From the NCBI RefSeq assembly GCF_016863315.1, contig NZ_BOOQ01000013.1:186001-250000 (forward strand): a stretch of DNA of 64,000 nt, in the 5' to 3' direction. The notes beneath the pieces are model-generated. The model made no database searches, was not told the DNA's origin, and worked only from the letters and a program-made list of their open reading frames with translations. This DNA comes from Planotetraspora silvatica (lineage in GTDB: Bacteria > Actinomycetota > Actinomycetes > Streptosporangiales > Streptosporangiaceae). Of the stretch, positions 17,940 to 28,798 are shown piece by piece (within the stretch, counting starts at the first letter, position 1; each line of letters opens with the position of its first letter). The position numbers were made by a program, and so were the translations under genes.

Positions 17940-18821
17940 TCATGCGGCCCGGAGCCCGGGCGTACGGCACAACCATTCGCTGACGGTCCCCTCGAAATCC
18001 GCCGGCGGACCGACCCGCAGGCATGACCTGTCGGCCGCGTCGCGCGTCAGCCGTACGCGAAAGGGCTCACGCCCGAGTTCGGGAGCGCCGGAGACGACGG
18101 CGAAATCGGCGCCGTCGACCTGCAGATGATCGTCGATCGTCCGGCACCGGGCGCCCGGATTGCCGCCGACCCAGGCGAGATGGGCGGTGAACAGCCGCTC
18201 TGCGACGGTGCGGAGCACGTTGACCGTGCAGAGGCGGTGGGCGCACGCCGCGCCGTCCAGCATGACCTCCGGCAGCCCGAACCGCGCGAGGCCTCGTGTC
18301 GTCACCCGCAGGCAGGCGCAGACTTCGGTGCCTGCCGGATCCCAGGGCGGGCACGAGCGGTCGTCGTCGATCTCGATGGCCCAGCCCAGCCAGTCGTCGC
18401 CCAGCCGGAAGTCCTGGCGCTCGCCCGGGCATGCGGCGCAGTGGTAGACGGCGGAGCCGGTCAGCCTGTCCACGATCACTCCGTGATAGGCCTCCGCCAC
18501 ACCGCGCGCCGCCGCGCGGGCGACCTGGGCGGCCTCCGGCTGCGCCTCGACCGGCGCGGTGCTGGAGACCACGACATGGTGACGCGCCCTGGCGACCCGT
18601 CTCAGGTCGTCGTCCTTGAGGCCCGTCCGCCGCCAGATCGAACGGTCGGCCCTGACCGCCTCCAGTTCCAGCCGCGGCGTGCCGAGCACCTCCATCGCTC
18701 TCTTCCGGTGCGGCTTGCCCATGCGCCACGGGACGATCGACGACAACTCCACGGGCGCACGGTCCACGGCCACGACGAACACCGACGTCGTCTCCGCCGG
18801 AACGGAATAGGTGATCTGCAT
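17940..18821 (-). CDS. Hypothetical protein, 293 residues, Cys-containing
   Basis: The start ATG 18821 is certain: AGGAGGACCC sits directly before it, and the protein begins MQITYSVPAETTSVFVVAVD. I do not recognise the family. Scattered cysteines occur in HCAACPG, SCPPW, VCACLRV and AACAHRLC, which could bind a metal. The segment RARHHVVVSSTAPVEAQPEAAQ precedes a helical region. There is no signal peptide or membrane segment, so it is cytoplasmic. A possible 40-codon gene follows it by seven bases. Confidence 0.7.
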   Translation of the reverse strand: MQITYSVPAETTSVFVVAVDRAPVELSSIVPWRMGKPHRKRAMEVLGTPRLELEAVRADRSIWRRTGLKDDDLRRVARARHHVVVSSTAPVEAQPEAAQVARAAARGVAEAYHGVIVDRLTGSAVYHCAACPGERQDFRLGDDWLGWAIEIDDDRSCPPWDPAGTEVCACLRVTTRGLARFGLPEVMLDGAACAHRLCTVNVLRTVAERLFTAHLAWVGGNPGARCRTIDDHLQVDGADFAVVSGAPELGREPFRVRLTRDAADRSCLRVGPPADFEGTVSEWLCRTPGLRAA

Positions 18822-19128
18822 GGGTCCTCCTGGGAATCTCGGAAGCCCCACCATGGATGAACGGCCCGCGCCGCCTCCCACCAGAATCTGGTTCTGTGGA
18901 AAACGCTCATCGTCCACAGGGGACCGCGGGACTCGATCCCGGACATCACGGCGGCCCCGGTCCTGGGCCGCACGGAGTGCGAACAACAGGACCAGGGCCG
19001 CTACCACTGGCGAGTCCCGGGCACGGCTCACCGCCACCAGGCGATGCCGGCGAGGTCGTCACCGTCTCCCAGCTGTCACCGCCCCGCCGCCCCCACAGGA
19101 CGGTGGAGCCGTGACGGTGAGGACCGGA
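18822..19128. other. Gene-free stretch of about 300 bases
   Basis: This lies between the starts and ends of two minus-strand genes. Short open frames are present but none has a ribosome binding site or recognisable content, and I see no tRNA, repeat or clear terminator. It probably holds the promoter of the 293-residue protein. Confidence 0.4.
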
Positions 19129-19479
19129 TCAGTTCTCGGCCTCCGCCTCCGACTTGGAGTCGCCGTCCTGCTTCTGCATGGGGGTGGCCTGGGTCTCGCT
19201 CTTCTGGAACGGCGTCACCAGCAGGGTGAAGTCGCGCAGCAGGTACTGGCGCTGGTGCTGGTGCTCGCGCTCGTGCTGCCACGCACGGATGTTGTTCCAG
19301 TTGCGGTTGTGGTTGCGGTCGCCCCGGCCCCAGCCGCCTCCGCCGCAGCCGCCGCCGCAGCCCATGACGGTGGCGGCGTTCGCGGTGCCGGCGGTGACAG
19401 CGGTACCGAGGGCGACGGCCCCGCCGGTCAGCGCGGCGCTGATGGCGAGAACCCCCACGAGGCTCTTGACGTTAGACAT
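19129..19479 (-). CDS. Small secreted Gly/Cys/Asn-rich protein
   Basis: The 116-residue protein has a clear Sec signal peptide (MSNVKSLVGVLAISAALTGG, cleavage probably after AGTANA). The mature part begins ATVMGCGGGCGGGGWGRGD with two cysteines in a glycine run. An Asn/His/Arg-rich middle follows (NHNRNWNNIRAW, EREHQHQRQYLL) and then an acidic/polar tail. I recognise no family. ATG 19479 is preferred over 19485 because the GGGGGG ribosome binding site is eight bases upstream of it. A structural or spore/aerial-surface role is possible but not shown. Confidence 0.75.
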   Translation of the reverse strand: MSNVKSLVGVLAISAALTGGAVALGTAVTAGTANAATVMGCGGGCGGGGWGRGDRNHNRNWNNIRAWQHEREHQHQRQYLLRDFTLLVTPFQKSETQATPMQKQDGDSKSEAEAEN

Positions 19480-19523
19480 TTGCATTTCCCCCCAAGAATG
19501 AGCAATTACCCTATGATTCGACT

Positions 19524-19544
19524 CTTTCCAAATAGCTTGGAAAG
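19524..19544. promoter_or_regulatory. Perfect 8-bp inverted repeat upstream of the small secreted protein
   Basis: CTTTCCAA-ATAGC-TTGGAAAG lies 45 bases upstream of the start of the secreted-protein gene, in an AT-rich patch unusual for this genome. The symmetry and position suit an operator at its promoter. Confidence 0.45.
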
Positions 19545-20098
19545 TATTCTTCTAGCAGGACCCGACAGCTTATCTCTGCAATGTCTTATTCTCCGCGACA
19601 GATAGGGGGCAAACGATGATCGGCGGCTTTTGCCTCCCACCCATGCATTTATTGACGACATTAAGCAAATACTGATCGCCTTATCACGAATGTCTTTTAT
19701 GTCCCAATCGGAGATATCCCGATATAGGCGCCATTTGCGCCTTTAATCAAGGGGCCGGCAAGAGACACCGGCGCACGACGGCGCCCATCGATCGACAACA
19801 GGCGATCAGAAAGGAAGCCGACGGCGTCAGAGCAGGTCACACACCGCCAAAGCGCCTGCGCGCCGGGCGGGAGGTGCGCACCGGGCAGCACTTCCGCGAC
19901 GACATTCGAATCAGTGCCACGGAGCTTGACACCGCCCGGGAAGGCCGGATCGAGGGACGGCCACCGGAAGACCGCCATCGAAGAAAGGCCGGTCGCGTCA
20001 CCGATGTCCACGGCCGGCGATCACAGATCCCCTGCCGACATGATTCGACCGTGGTTTCCGGCCGATTACGCGCCCGAATTGAGCGGCTGACGCCCGTC
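19545..20098. other. AT-richer intergenic region, no convincing gene
   Basis: The first 200 bases are much richer in A and T than the surroundings. A 104-codon minus-strand frame (19697-20011, GTG start) covers the right half but lacks a ribosome binding site and has no family resemblance; I do not call it. A short hairpin-like GGCGCC/TGCGCC with TTT lies at about 19728-19743. Confidence 0.4.
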
Positions 20099-20620
20099 CT
20101 ACAGTTCGTTGAAGGGCCCGGCGTAGACGAACGCACCGCGAATCGACGGGTGATACGCGGTGAGCGGCCGGACCTGGAAGTGCGGTCCCCACTCGGCCAC
20201 CGGCGGGACGATCCCGTAGTCCTTCGCCGGTCCGAAGCCGAACCGCGGGTAGTAGTCGGCATGGCCGAGCAGCACCACCAGGGGCTCACCGAGCGCGTCG
20301 GCCGCTCCGAGCACGGCGTGCATGAGGGCGTGGCCCACGCCCTGACGCTGGACGCTCGGATGCACGCCCAGCGGTCCTAGACCCAGGACGGGCGTGCCGT
20401 CGACATGGGCTCGCGAGCACACCACGTGCCCCACGACGTCGCCGTCCCGTCCGGCCGCGACGAACGACAGCGCGGGCAGCCACGCGTCGCAGGCCCGCAA
20501 CGCGTCCACCAGGTCCGCCTCGACGACCGGACTGCCGGGGTCGGCCGTCGGCGCGAACGCCGCGGCGTGGACGGCGTGGATGGGCGCGACGTCGGCCGCC
20601 GTCTCACATCTGATCAGCAT
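20099..20620 (-). CDS. GNAT family N-acetyltransferase
   Basis: The 173-residue protein has a single GNAT fold. MLIRCETAADVAPIHAVHAA is the N-terminal strand-helix, then VGHVVCSRAHVDGTPVLGLG, and LGVHPSVQRQGVGHALMHAV is the acetyl-CoA pyrophosphate loop (Q/RxxGxG/A as QRQGVGHA). LVVLLGHADYYPRFGFGPA is the usual YfcK/PA4866-like closing strand. It transfers acetyl from acetyl-CoA to a small amine or protein; the substrate is not deducible. The start ATG 20620 removes an unsupported 12-residue extension. It lies 50 bases after the treZ stop codon on the same strand. Confidence 0.88.
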   Translation of the reverse strand: MLIRCETAADVAPIHAVHAAAFAPTADPGSPVVEADLVDALRACDAWLPALSFVAAGRDGDVVGHVVCSRAHVDGTPVLGLGPLGVHPSVQRQGVGHALMHAVLGAADALGEPLVVLLGHADYYPRFGFGPAKDYGIVPPVAEWGPHFQVRPLTAYHPSIRGAFVYAGPFNEL

Positions 20621-20671
20621 CGGTCCAGACTGTTGCGCGCGATCCAGGCCCGTCAATCGAATAACGCCGAA

Positions 20672-22375
20672 TCAGGTCTGGACGATGGCCAGGGCCTGGG
20701 CGGGAAGGTAGACGTCGCCGTCCATCAGCCGGATGGCCTCGTCGGAGGCGAGCAGGATCCTCTTGGCGCCCGGCGTGAGCCGTACGGGCACGGGGAGGCC
20801 GCCGAAATTGGCCAGGACGCGCAACGATCCGCGTTCCATGACCAGGAAGTGCCGGTCCTCGTCGTGGCGGACCTTCACGCGGTCGAGCCGGGGATCGGCG
20901 AGCTCGGGATACGTCTTGCGCAGCGCGATCAGGTCGCGGTACCAGCCGAGCAGCGAGACGGCGCCGTCCTCGGAGAGCTCGCTCCAGTCCAGTTTCGAGC
21001 GGAGGAAGGTGGACTCCTCCTGTGGGTCGGGCGCCTTCCAGTCGTAGCCGAACCTCTCGAACTCGATCCGGCGACGCTCTCCCTCGTTCTCGGCCAGCGA
21101 GGACTCGAAGTGGTCGGTGAAGAAGTAGAAGGGCGTTCCCGCCCCCCACTCCTCGCCCATGAAGAGCATCGGCGTGAACGGCGAGGCCAGCAGCAACCCG
21201 GCGGCGAGCCACAGGTGCTCGGGCTCCATCCGGTCACCCGACGGCCGATTGCCGATCTGGTCGTGGTTCTGCACGCAGCAGACGAACCGGTAGCCGGGCA
21301 CGCCCGCCGCCGACCGGCCGTGACTGCGGCCCCGGAAGCTCGAATAGGTGCCGTCGTGGAAATATCCGCGGGTGAGCACCTTGGCCAGCGCCGACAACGA
21401 GCCGAAGTCGCGGTAGTAGGCCTGGGTCTCCCCCGTGACGGCGGAGTGCAGCGCGTGGTGGACGTCGTCGTTCCACGTCGCGTTCAGGCCGAAGCCGCCG
21501 GACTCCCGGGGCGCCATCAGGCGGGGATCGTTCAGGTCCGACTCGGCGATCAGCGTCAGCGGTCTGCCCAGGCTGGTCGACAAGGCCTCCACCTCGGCCG
21601 ACAGCTCCTCCAGCAAGTGCGTCGCGCGCGAGTCGTGCAGCGCGTGCACGGCATCGAGGCGCAGCCCGTCGATGTGATAGTCGCCCAGCCACTGCAGCGC
21701 GTTCTCGACGAAGTAACGCCGAACCTCGTCCGAGCCCGGGCCGTCGAGGTTGACGGCGTCCCCCCAGTAGGAGCCCTTGAAGTCGTGGAAGTACGGCCCG
21801 AACTTGGCCAGGTAGTTCCCCGAAGGGCCCAGGTGGTTGTAGACCACGTCGAGGATCACGCCGAGCCCGGCTCGATGGCACGCGTCGACCAGCATCTTCA
21901 GCCCGTCGGGCCCGCCGTACTCCTCGTTCACGGCGTAGAGGTCGACGCCGTCGTACCCCCAGTTGCGCCGTCCGGGAACGGGGGCGACCGGCATGATCTC
22001 GACGAAGTCGACACCCAGGTCCACGAGGTGGCGCAACCTGTCGATCACGCCGCTGAAGGTGCCCTCCGGGGTGAAGGTGCCGACGTGCAACTCGTAGATG
22101 ACCGACCCGCGCAGGTCACGGCCGCGCCAGTCCTGGTCGCCCCAGGTGAACCTCGCGTGATCGCAGACCCGGCTCGGACCCTCGACGCCGTACGGCTGCC
22201 GCCGCGTCCTGGGGTCGGGGTAGGGCCCGCCGTCGTCGACGTAGAAGGAGTAGTCGGTGCCGTGCTCGTCCCCGGCGGCGGTCCACCACCCGCCGTCGCC
22301 CGGAGACATCTCGTGCCTGGTCCCCCCGAACTCGACCTCGACGCGTGCCGCTTGGGGCGCCCAGACCTCGTACAT
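20672..22375 (-). CDS. treZ: Malto-oligosyltrehalose trehalohydrolase
   Basis: This GH13 enzyme cleaves the maltooligosyltrehalose made by TreY, releasing trehalose. The 567-residue protein starts at ATG 22375 behind GGAGGGGC. An N-terminal E-set/CBM48-like domain (MYEVWAPQAARVEVEFGG) is followed by the barrel: YDGVDLYAVNEEYGG, DVVYNHLGPSGNY, HIDGLRLDAVHAL with the nucleophile Asp, LIAESDLNDPRL with the acid Glu, and VQNHDQIGNRPSGDR with the third Asp. It is last in the glgX-treY-treZ row and 70 bases from treY, so co-transcription is likely. The enzymes act in the cytoplasm. Confidence 0.97.
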   Translation of the reverse strand: MYEVWAPQAARVEVEFGGTRHEMSPGDGGWWTAAGDEHGTDYSFYVDDGGPYPDPRTRRQPYGVEGPSRVCDHARFTWGDQDWRGRDLRGSVIYELHVGTFTPEGTFSGVIDRLRHLVDLGVDFVEIMPVAPVPGRRNWGYDGVDLYAVNEEYGGPDGLKMLVDACHRAGLGVILDVVYNHLGPSGNYLAKFGPYFHDFKGSYWGDAVNLDGPGSDEVRRYFVENALQWLGDYHIDGLRLDAVHALHDSRATHLLEELSAEVEALSTSLGRPLTLIAESDLNDPRLMAPRESGGFGLNATWNDDVHHALHSAVTGETQAYYRDFGSLSALAKVLTRGYFHDGTYSSFRGRSHGRSAAGVPGYRFVCCVQNHDQIGNRPSGDRMEPEHLWLAAGLLLASPFTPMLFMGEEWGAGTPFYFFTDHFESSLAENEGERRRIEFERFGYDWKAPDPQEESTFLRSKLDWSELSEDGAVSLLGWYRDLIALRKTYPELADPRLDRVKVRHDEDRHFLVMERGSLRVLANFGGLPVPVRLTPGAKRILLASDEAIRLMDGDVYLPAQALAIVQT

Positions 22376-22445
22376 GCCCCTCCAGGTGTCGGGGCGGCCG
22401 CGAGGCCGCCGTCCAGCAAAGAGTCTCCCCGTCCCCCGCCGGGAT

Positions 22446-24626
22446 TCACCGTTCCAGGATCGCGACCGGATACCGGGACAGCAGGTGTCCCAGCGGGATC
22501 CGGCCGGTGTGCTGCCGCCCTGTGAGCAGATCACGCCATTGCCCTGGCGGCAACATGAGCGTGTCGGCGCCCCAGCCGCCCCGCCGTTCGAGCCCGGCGG
22601 GCAGCCGGGTCGCGACGGCCACCGCCCGCTCTCCGCGGGCGAAGGCCACCGCGTGCTCTCCCGCCTCGATCGGCTCGTACGGCGAAGCCGGGTCGAGCCG
22701 TCTCCTCAGGTTGAGCGCGGTGGTGGTGACCAGCATCTTCTGGCCGTCCCAGCTGTCGTCGGGGTGAGCGAGGAGCCCCCGCCGCCGCTCGAAGTCGACC
22801 GGTCGCCGGTTGTCCGGGTCGACCAGCGAGAAGTCGGTGATCTCCGTGCCCTGGTAGACGTCCGGGATGCCCGGCATCATCAGCTGGACGAGCTTCTGGC
22901 CGAGCGAGTTGACCCGGGCGTACCGGTCGACCACGGCGGTGAACGACGCCACGGAGTGACCGCAGACCTCGACGGCCCGCTCCGCGAACTCCCTGATGCC
23001 GGCCTCGTACGCGGGGTCGCGGTTCTGCCACGAGATGGCGGTCTTGGCCTCGCGTGCGGCCTTGAGCAGGTAGCCGGTGAACCGCTCGGTCGTGATGGGC
23101 CACGACGCCATGAGCGTTTGCCAGGCGAGGTAGTCCAGCCGCGGGTCGAACGCCACGGACGAGGCCCACGAGGCGACGGCGCGGGACCATTCGGCCGGCA
23201 TCTCCGACAACACGGCGAGCCTGGCCCGGACGTCCTCCGACCGTTTGGTGTCGTGGGTCGACAGCGTGGTCATCGTCGTGGGCGGCAGGCTCGCGCAGAA
23301 CGCGTGGAACTCGCCGGCCGAGACTCCGAACCTGTCGGGCTCGCCGCCCACCTCGTTGAGGGCGGCCAGGGGATACCACCGGTAGAGCGCGGTGTCCTCC
23401 ACGCCCTTGGCCATGACCGGGCCGCAGGTCTGCTGGAACCTGGTCACCGCCTCGGCCGGGCCGTACAGGACGAGGTTGGCGGTCTTCCCGACGGCGTCGG
23501 GATCGGCGCGCGTGGCCGCCTGCGACGCGGCCGCCTGGACGATCGCGACCGACTCGGCCGACGGCTGCTCGCCGGGGTTCACATAGGCCCGGTAGACGGG
23601 CATCGCGGCGAGCAACTCGACGGCGGCGTCGCGCAGACCCGGGTCGCCGAGAGCTCCCACCAGCCGGTCGACCTCGCCCCGGAAGAACAGCTCGATGACG
23701 TGCTTCTTCGCCTCGTAGCGCACCGAATCGTAGGAGGCGGGCACGCCCGTGTGCCGGGTGAACGTCTCGACCAGCGAGTCCCGGCCCGCCGGGTCGACGA
23801 ACAGCCGCGTGATCATGTTGAGCGCGTCGTAGCCCGTGGTGCCGTCGCACGGCCAGTCGGCGGGCAGCCGTTCGTCGTCGATGAGGATCTTCTCCACCCA
23901 CAGCGGGCCGGGCACGCGCGGGCGGAGCCGTTCGAGGTAGCCGCGCGGGTCGGCCAGGCCGTCGGGGTGGTCGACCCGCAGCCCCTCGATGATCCCCTCG
24001 TCGACCAGCGACAACATCAGGGCGTGGGTGGCCTCGAAGACCTCGGGATCCTCCACCCTCAGGCCGATCAGGGAGGAGACGTCGAAGAACCGCCGGTAGC
24101 CGGGGCTCTCGCGCCAGTTCACGAGCCGGTAGTGCTGGGCCTCCAGCAACTCCGGCAGCGGGAGGTCCTCCGTGCCCGGGCGGATCGGGAACGCGTGGTC
24201 GTAGTAGCGCAGGACGGACCCGTCGGCCACGAGTCCGCCCGGCTCGTCGCCGAGGACCGGGAGGGCGACGGGCCACTGGACGTCGAACCACCGCGCGTAC
24301 GGGGAGTCCGGGCCGTCCCGCAACGCCGACCAGAGCGGGGCGTTGCCGGACTCGGGCTGCGGCACGGTCATGTGGTTGGGCACGATGTCGGCGATCAGGG
24401 GGATGCCGCGCGCCGCGAGGTCGCGCAGGGCGGCGGCTCCCCCGAACTCGGCCCGGATCCGGCCGTGGTCCACGACGTCGTAGCCGTGCTGGGAATCACG
24501 GACCGCCTGCAGGATGGGCGACAGATAGAGCCGGCCCGCTCCCAGCTCCCGGAGGTATCCCGTCAGCCGGGCCACCTCCGGGAAGCCGAGATCAGGTGTG
24601 AGCTGCACACGGTAGGTCGAGGTCAC
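22446..24626 (-). CDS. treY: Malto-oligosyltrehalose synthase
   Basis: This GH13 transglycosylase turns the reducing-end maltose unit of a maltodextrin into a trehalose unit, giving TreZ its substrate. The 726-residue protein has TSTYRVQLTPDLGF at the N-terminus, LADIVPNHMTVPQPE-like IPLIADIVPNHMTVPQ, GLRVDHPDGLADPRGYLERL, the catalytic Glu in LWVEKILIDDERLP, and GIPDVYQGTEI near the C-terminus, all typical of TreY. I prefer GTG 24626 because AAGGGCGG precedes it, with ATG 24641 as the alternative. It belongs to the treXYZ set in the order glgX, treY, treZ. Confidence 0.96.
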   Translation of the reverse strand: MTSTYRVQLTPDLGFPEVARLTGYLRELGAGRLYLSPILQAVRDSQHGYDVVDHGRIRAEFGGAAALRDLAARGIPLIADIVPNHMTVPQPESGNAPLWSALRDGPDSPYARWFDVQWPVALPVLGDEPGGLVADGSVLRYYDHAFPIRPGTEDLPLPELLEAQHYRLVNWRESPGYRRFFDVSSLIGLRVEDPEVFEATHALMLSLVDEGIIEGLRVDHPDGLADPRGYLERLRPRVPGPLWVEKILIDDERLPADWPCDGTTGYDALNMITRLFVDPAGRDSLVETFTRHTGVPASYDSVRYEAKKHVIELFFRGEVDRLVGALGDPGLRDAAVELLAAMPVYRAYVNPGEQPSAESVAIVQAAASQAATRADPDAVGKTANLVLYGPAEAVTRFQQTCGPVMAKGVEDTALYRWYPLAALNEVGGEPDRFGVSAGEFHAFCASLPPTTMTTLSTHDTKRSEDVRARLAVLSEMPAEWSRAVASWASSVAFDPRLDYLAWQTLMASWPITTERFTGYLLKAAREAKTAISWQNRDPAYEAGIREFAERAVEVCGHSVASFTAVVDRYARVNSLGQKLVQLMMPGIPDVYQGTEITDFSLVDPDNRRPVDFERRRGLLAHPDDSWDGQKMLVTTTALNLRRRLDPASPYEPIEAGEHAVAFARGERAVAVATRLPAGLERRGGWGADTLMLPPGQWRDLLTGRQHTGRIPLGHLLSRYPVAILER

Positions 24627-24723
24627 GGCACCGCCCTTCAACGGGTCCCCGGGGCATGTCCCATAGTGCCCGCCGCCGGGACATCCCCGCCATACACGAC
24701 GCCGACCGGGCGGCTCCGGCAGG

Positions 24724-24814
24724 GCACGACTCCGGACATCCGTTCAGCCGCGTCTCCGGACGTCCGGTCAGGCACGGCTCCGGACATCCGGTCACGCACA
24801 GCTTCGGGCACCCC

Positions 24815-24819
<5 letters not shown>
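24724..24819 (-). repeat. Four degenerate 24-bp tandem repeats after glgX
   Basis: Units of 24 bases (about 24724, 24748, 24772, 24796) share the core CTCCGGACATCCGGTCA. On the minus strand they read as an eight-residue pattern resembling GCPEPCLT in one open frame. The last unit overlaps the end of glgX. The 24-base period keeps the frame, but nothing else supports a coding role. Confidence 0.6.
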
Positions 24820-26959
<2,140 letters not shown>

Positions 26960-27109
26960 GCGACCTCCTCGCCCGCCGGTCCGGCAGGCGGCCGTTCACA
27001 CGACCGTTGGCATGACACTCGTTCACAACACATCGTGCCTGCCCACAGGGGGCTCTGACAGTCCCTCCGCGTTAACGTCGCGTATGGGGTGGGGGTACAA
27101 CACACCCGC

Positions 27110-27235
27110 CGTGATCATGCACAGGTTCGCCGGCAACCCGGTTGACCTGGGACGACACAGTTCGTGATCATGCACAGATTCGGCGAAACCCAGCCTGACC
27201 AGGCCAGGCACAAGTCGTGATCATGCACGGAGGGT
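27110..27235 (+). repeat. Phased 53-bp repeat array C (two units and a partial third)
   Basis: Heads of the CGTGATCATGCAC family begin at 27110, 27163 and 27216, exactly 53 bases apart each time. The first two units carry the second block TGACCTGG or TGACCAGG at the expected offset, and the third is truncated. The rest of the gap between glgX and mscL (26960-27549) is GC-rich with no gene I can support. Confidence 0.87.
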
Positions 27236-27549
27236 CCGGCCATGCCGGTCTCTGCACGCTCAGGCCGTACCGGTCTCAGTGGGTCCGGCCGCGGCGCAGC
27301 AGGCGCCGGGGACGCGACTCGGCGGGTCTGCTCTCGGTCCGGAGCCACAGCTGTCGGCCGACCCCGCCCTACGGCCGGGAGCCGGAGAGCTCGCGACGGC
27401 TCTGCGGTCGGCGAGCAAGCTCGCCCGCTGCCGACCTGCGGCGTCAGTCGTGAGGCCTGCCGGTCCGGTCAGCCCCGCTATCGAGCCGTAACCGAGATCT
27501 TGCCGTCCAGCTTGCGCAGTGTTGACCAAACCGGATAGGTCATACCCCC

Positions 27550-27984
27550 ATGACCGGATTCAAGAAATTCCTGATGCGCGGCAACCTCGTGGAGCTCGCG
27601 GTCGCCGTCGTCATCGGCGCGGCCTTCAGCGGTTTGATCGAGGCCCTCGTGGCCGATGTCATCACCCCCCTCATCGCCGCGGCGACGGGCGGCAGCCAGC
27701 CCGACTTCGCGAAGTACACGTTCACGGTGAACGGCTCGGTGTTCAAGTACGGCGACTTCGTCAACCACGCGTTGTCGTTCCTCATCGTCGCCGCCGTCAT
27801 CTACTGGCTCGTCGTCATGCCGATGACCCGGCTCCTCAGCCTCTTCACGAAGGACAAGGAGGCGACCGAGAAGCAGTGCCCCGAGTGCCTGAGCGACATC
27901 CCCGTCGCCGCGCGCCGCTGCGCCTTCTGCACCGCCGAGCTCACCGTCTCCGCCCCCATCCACCCCGGCAGGCACTCCGCCTGA
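27550..27984 (+). CDS. mscL: Large-conductance mechanosensitive channel
   Basis: MscL is a pentameric membrane channel that opens under hypo-osmotic stress to release solutes. The 144-residue protein has the N-terminal amphipathic helix GFKKFLMRGNLVELAVAVVI, pore helix TM1 with GAAFSGLIEALVADVITPL, the periplasmic loop and TM2 (ALSFLIVAAVIYWLVVMPM). The C-terminus carries CPECLSDIPVAARRCAFC, a zinc-ribbon-like four-cysteine tail seen in many actinobacterial MscL. It is transcribed alone. The neighbouring trehalose genes also serve osmotic protection, so a shared theme is plausible but not proven. Confidence 0.97.
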   Translation: MTGFKKFLMRGNLVELAVAVVIGAAFSGLIEALVADVITPLIAAATGGSQPDFAKYTFTVNGSVFKYGDFVNHALSFLIVAAVIYWLVVMPMTRLLSLFTKDKEATEKQCPECLSDIPVAARRCAFCTAELTVSAPIHPGRHSA

Positions 27985-28126
27985 TCTCCCCCACCACGGC
28001 CGCGCCCGGCTGAACGGGCGAGCCGAGCACCCCCTCGTACGTGCCCCTCATTCGCGCATCTCGCCCAATGCGGTGGGCGCGGACGGCCTCACAACGTTCC
28101 CCGTGCTCGGCTCGCTCAGGTCGCTC

Positions 28127-28456
28127 TCATCTGCGCGCGCTGTCGGGCGACCCCTGGTCCGGGCTGCCGGGTGGTTCGAGCAGGTTCAACCGCCCGATGC
28201 CCTCGCAGGTACGGCAGGGCCCGCCCGAACCCGTCGCTCCGGTCGCGGCACAGGAGAAGCAGGCGATGAGGGCGGCGAAGCGCCTGTCGCGATAGGTGTG
28301 CGAATGCCAGGCTCGCTCGATCTGCCATCGTTGAACCCAGGCGAACGCGTCGATCTCCGCGAACGCCGCCTCGCTGAGCGCCCAGGTGTATGCGATGACG
28401 CGTAACCGCAATCCCACCTCGGGGCGATTGCGGACGCCGCTGCGGTCACGGTTCAC
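28127..28456 (-). CDS. Hypothetical small protein with CxxC pairs
   Basis: I do not recognise a family. The 109-residue frame starts at GTG 28456 with AAAGGA eight bases upstream, which supports translation. It contains a helical half (YTWALSEAAFAEIDAFAWVQ) and then a cysteine region, CFSC...CRTCEGIGRLN, resembling a zinc-ribbon or DnaJ-like CxxCxGxG element, and a Pro/Ser tail. It is divergent from the XRE regulator at 28799, which may control it. The cytoplasm is likely. Confidence 0.55.
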   Translation of the reverse strand: MNRDRSGVRNRPEVGLRLRVIAYTWALSEAAFAEIDAFAWVQRWQIERAWHSHTYRDRRFAALIACFSCAATGATGSGGPCRTCEGIGRLNLLEPPGSPDQGSPDSARR

Positions 28457-28698
28457 GAAGAATCATCCTTTGCCGAGCAGCAGTCGGGGTGGTCTTCTCC
28501 GGTGAGCCGGCATCGGCCCAGGGTCAGCTTGAGATTCGCTCGCCGGATTGATTCACGCCCTTCCTCCGGTGACCCCTTCCGGGATCCACAGTGGTGAGGT
28601 GCGGCTTCGCTTCCAGTTTCGCCGGGCGGTCACACCTGGACAAGTGTCGCTGGCAATTGCCACCGGAATATACCTATGACGGATACCTCCGTACTTTG

Positions 28699-28718
28699 CC
28701 AAAGGCGGGTACCTTTGG
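28699..28718. promoter_or_regulatory. Inverted repeat upstream of the XRE regulator
   Basis: CCAAAGG-CGGGTA-CCTTTGG is a perfect 7-bp inverted repeat about 80 bases upstream of the regulator start, in the divergent region 28457-28798. It could be an autoregulatory operator. No other element in that gap is clear to me. Confidence 0.4.
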
Positions 28719-28798
28719 TGCTTACCGTCACCACTCCCAGGACACGTCTGTCTCCTGGGGTGCGAGCCCCGGCGGTGCCAGGAATGAGGTCCGCGTCG

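Noticed and set aside
18890-18950. tRNA-like segment with GGACTCGATCCC
   Set aside because: No acceptor stem, D-arm or anticodon arm can be folded around it.
18857-19114. 85-codon plus-strand frame
   Set aside because: Pro/Gly/Arg composition typical of chance frames, no ribosome binding site, no neighbours to support it.
19697-20011. 104-codon minus-strand frame
   Set aside because: It has a GTG start without a ribosome binding site, no recognisable domain, and contains a hairpin-like sequence near its end.
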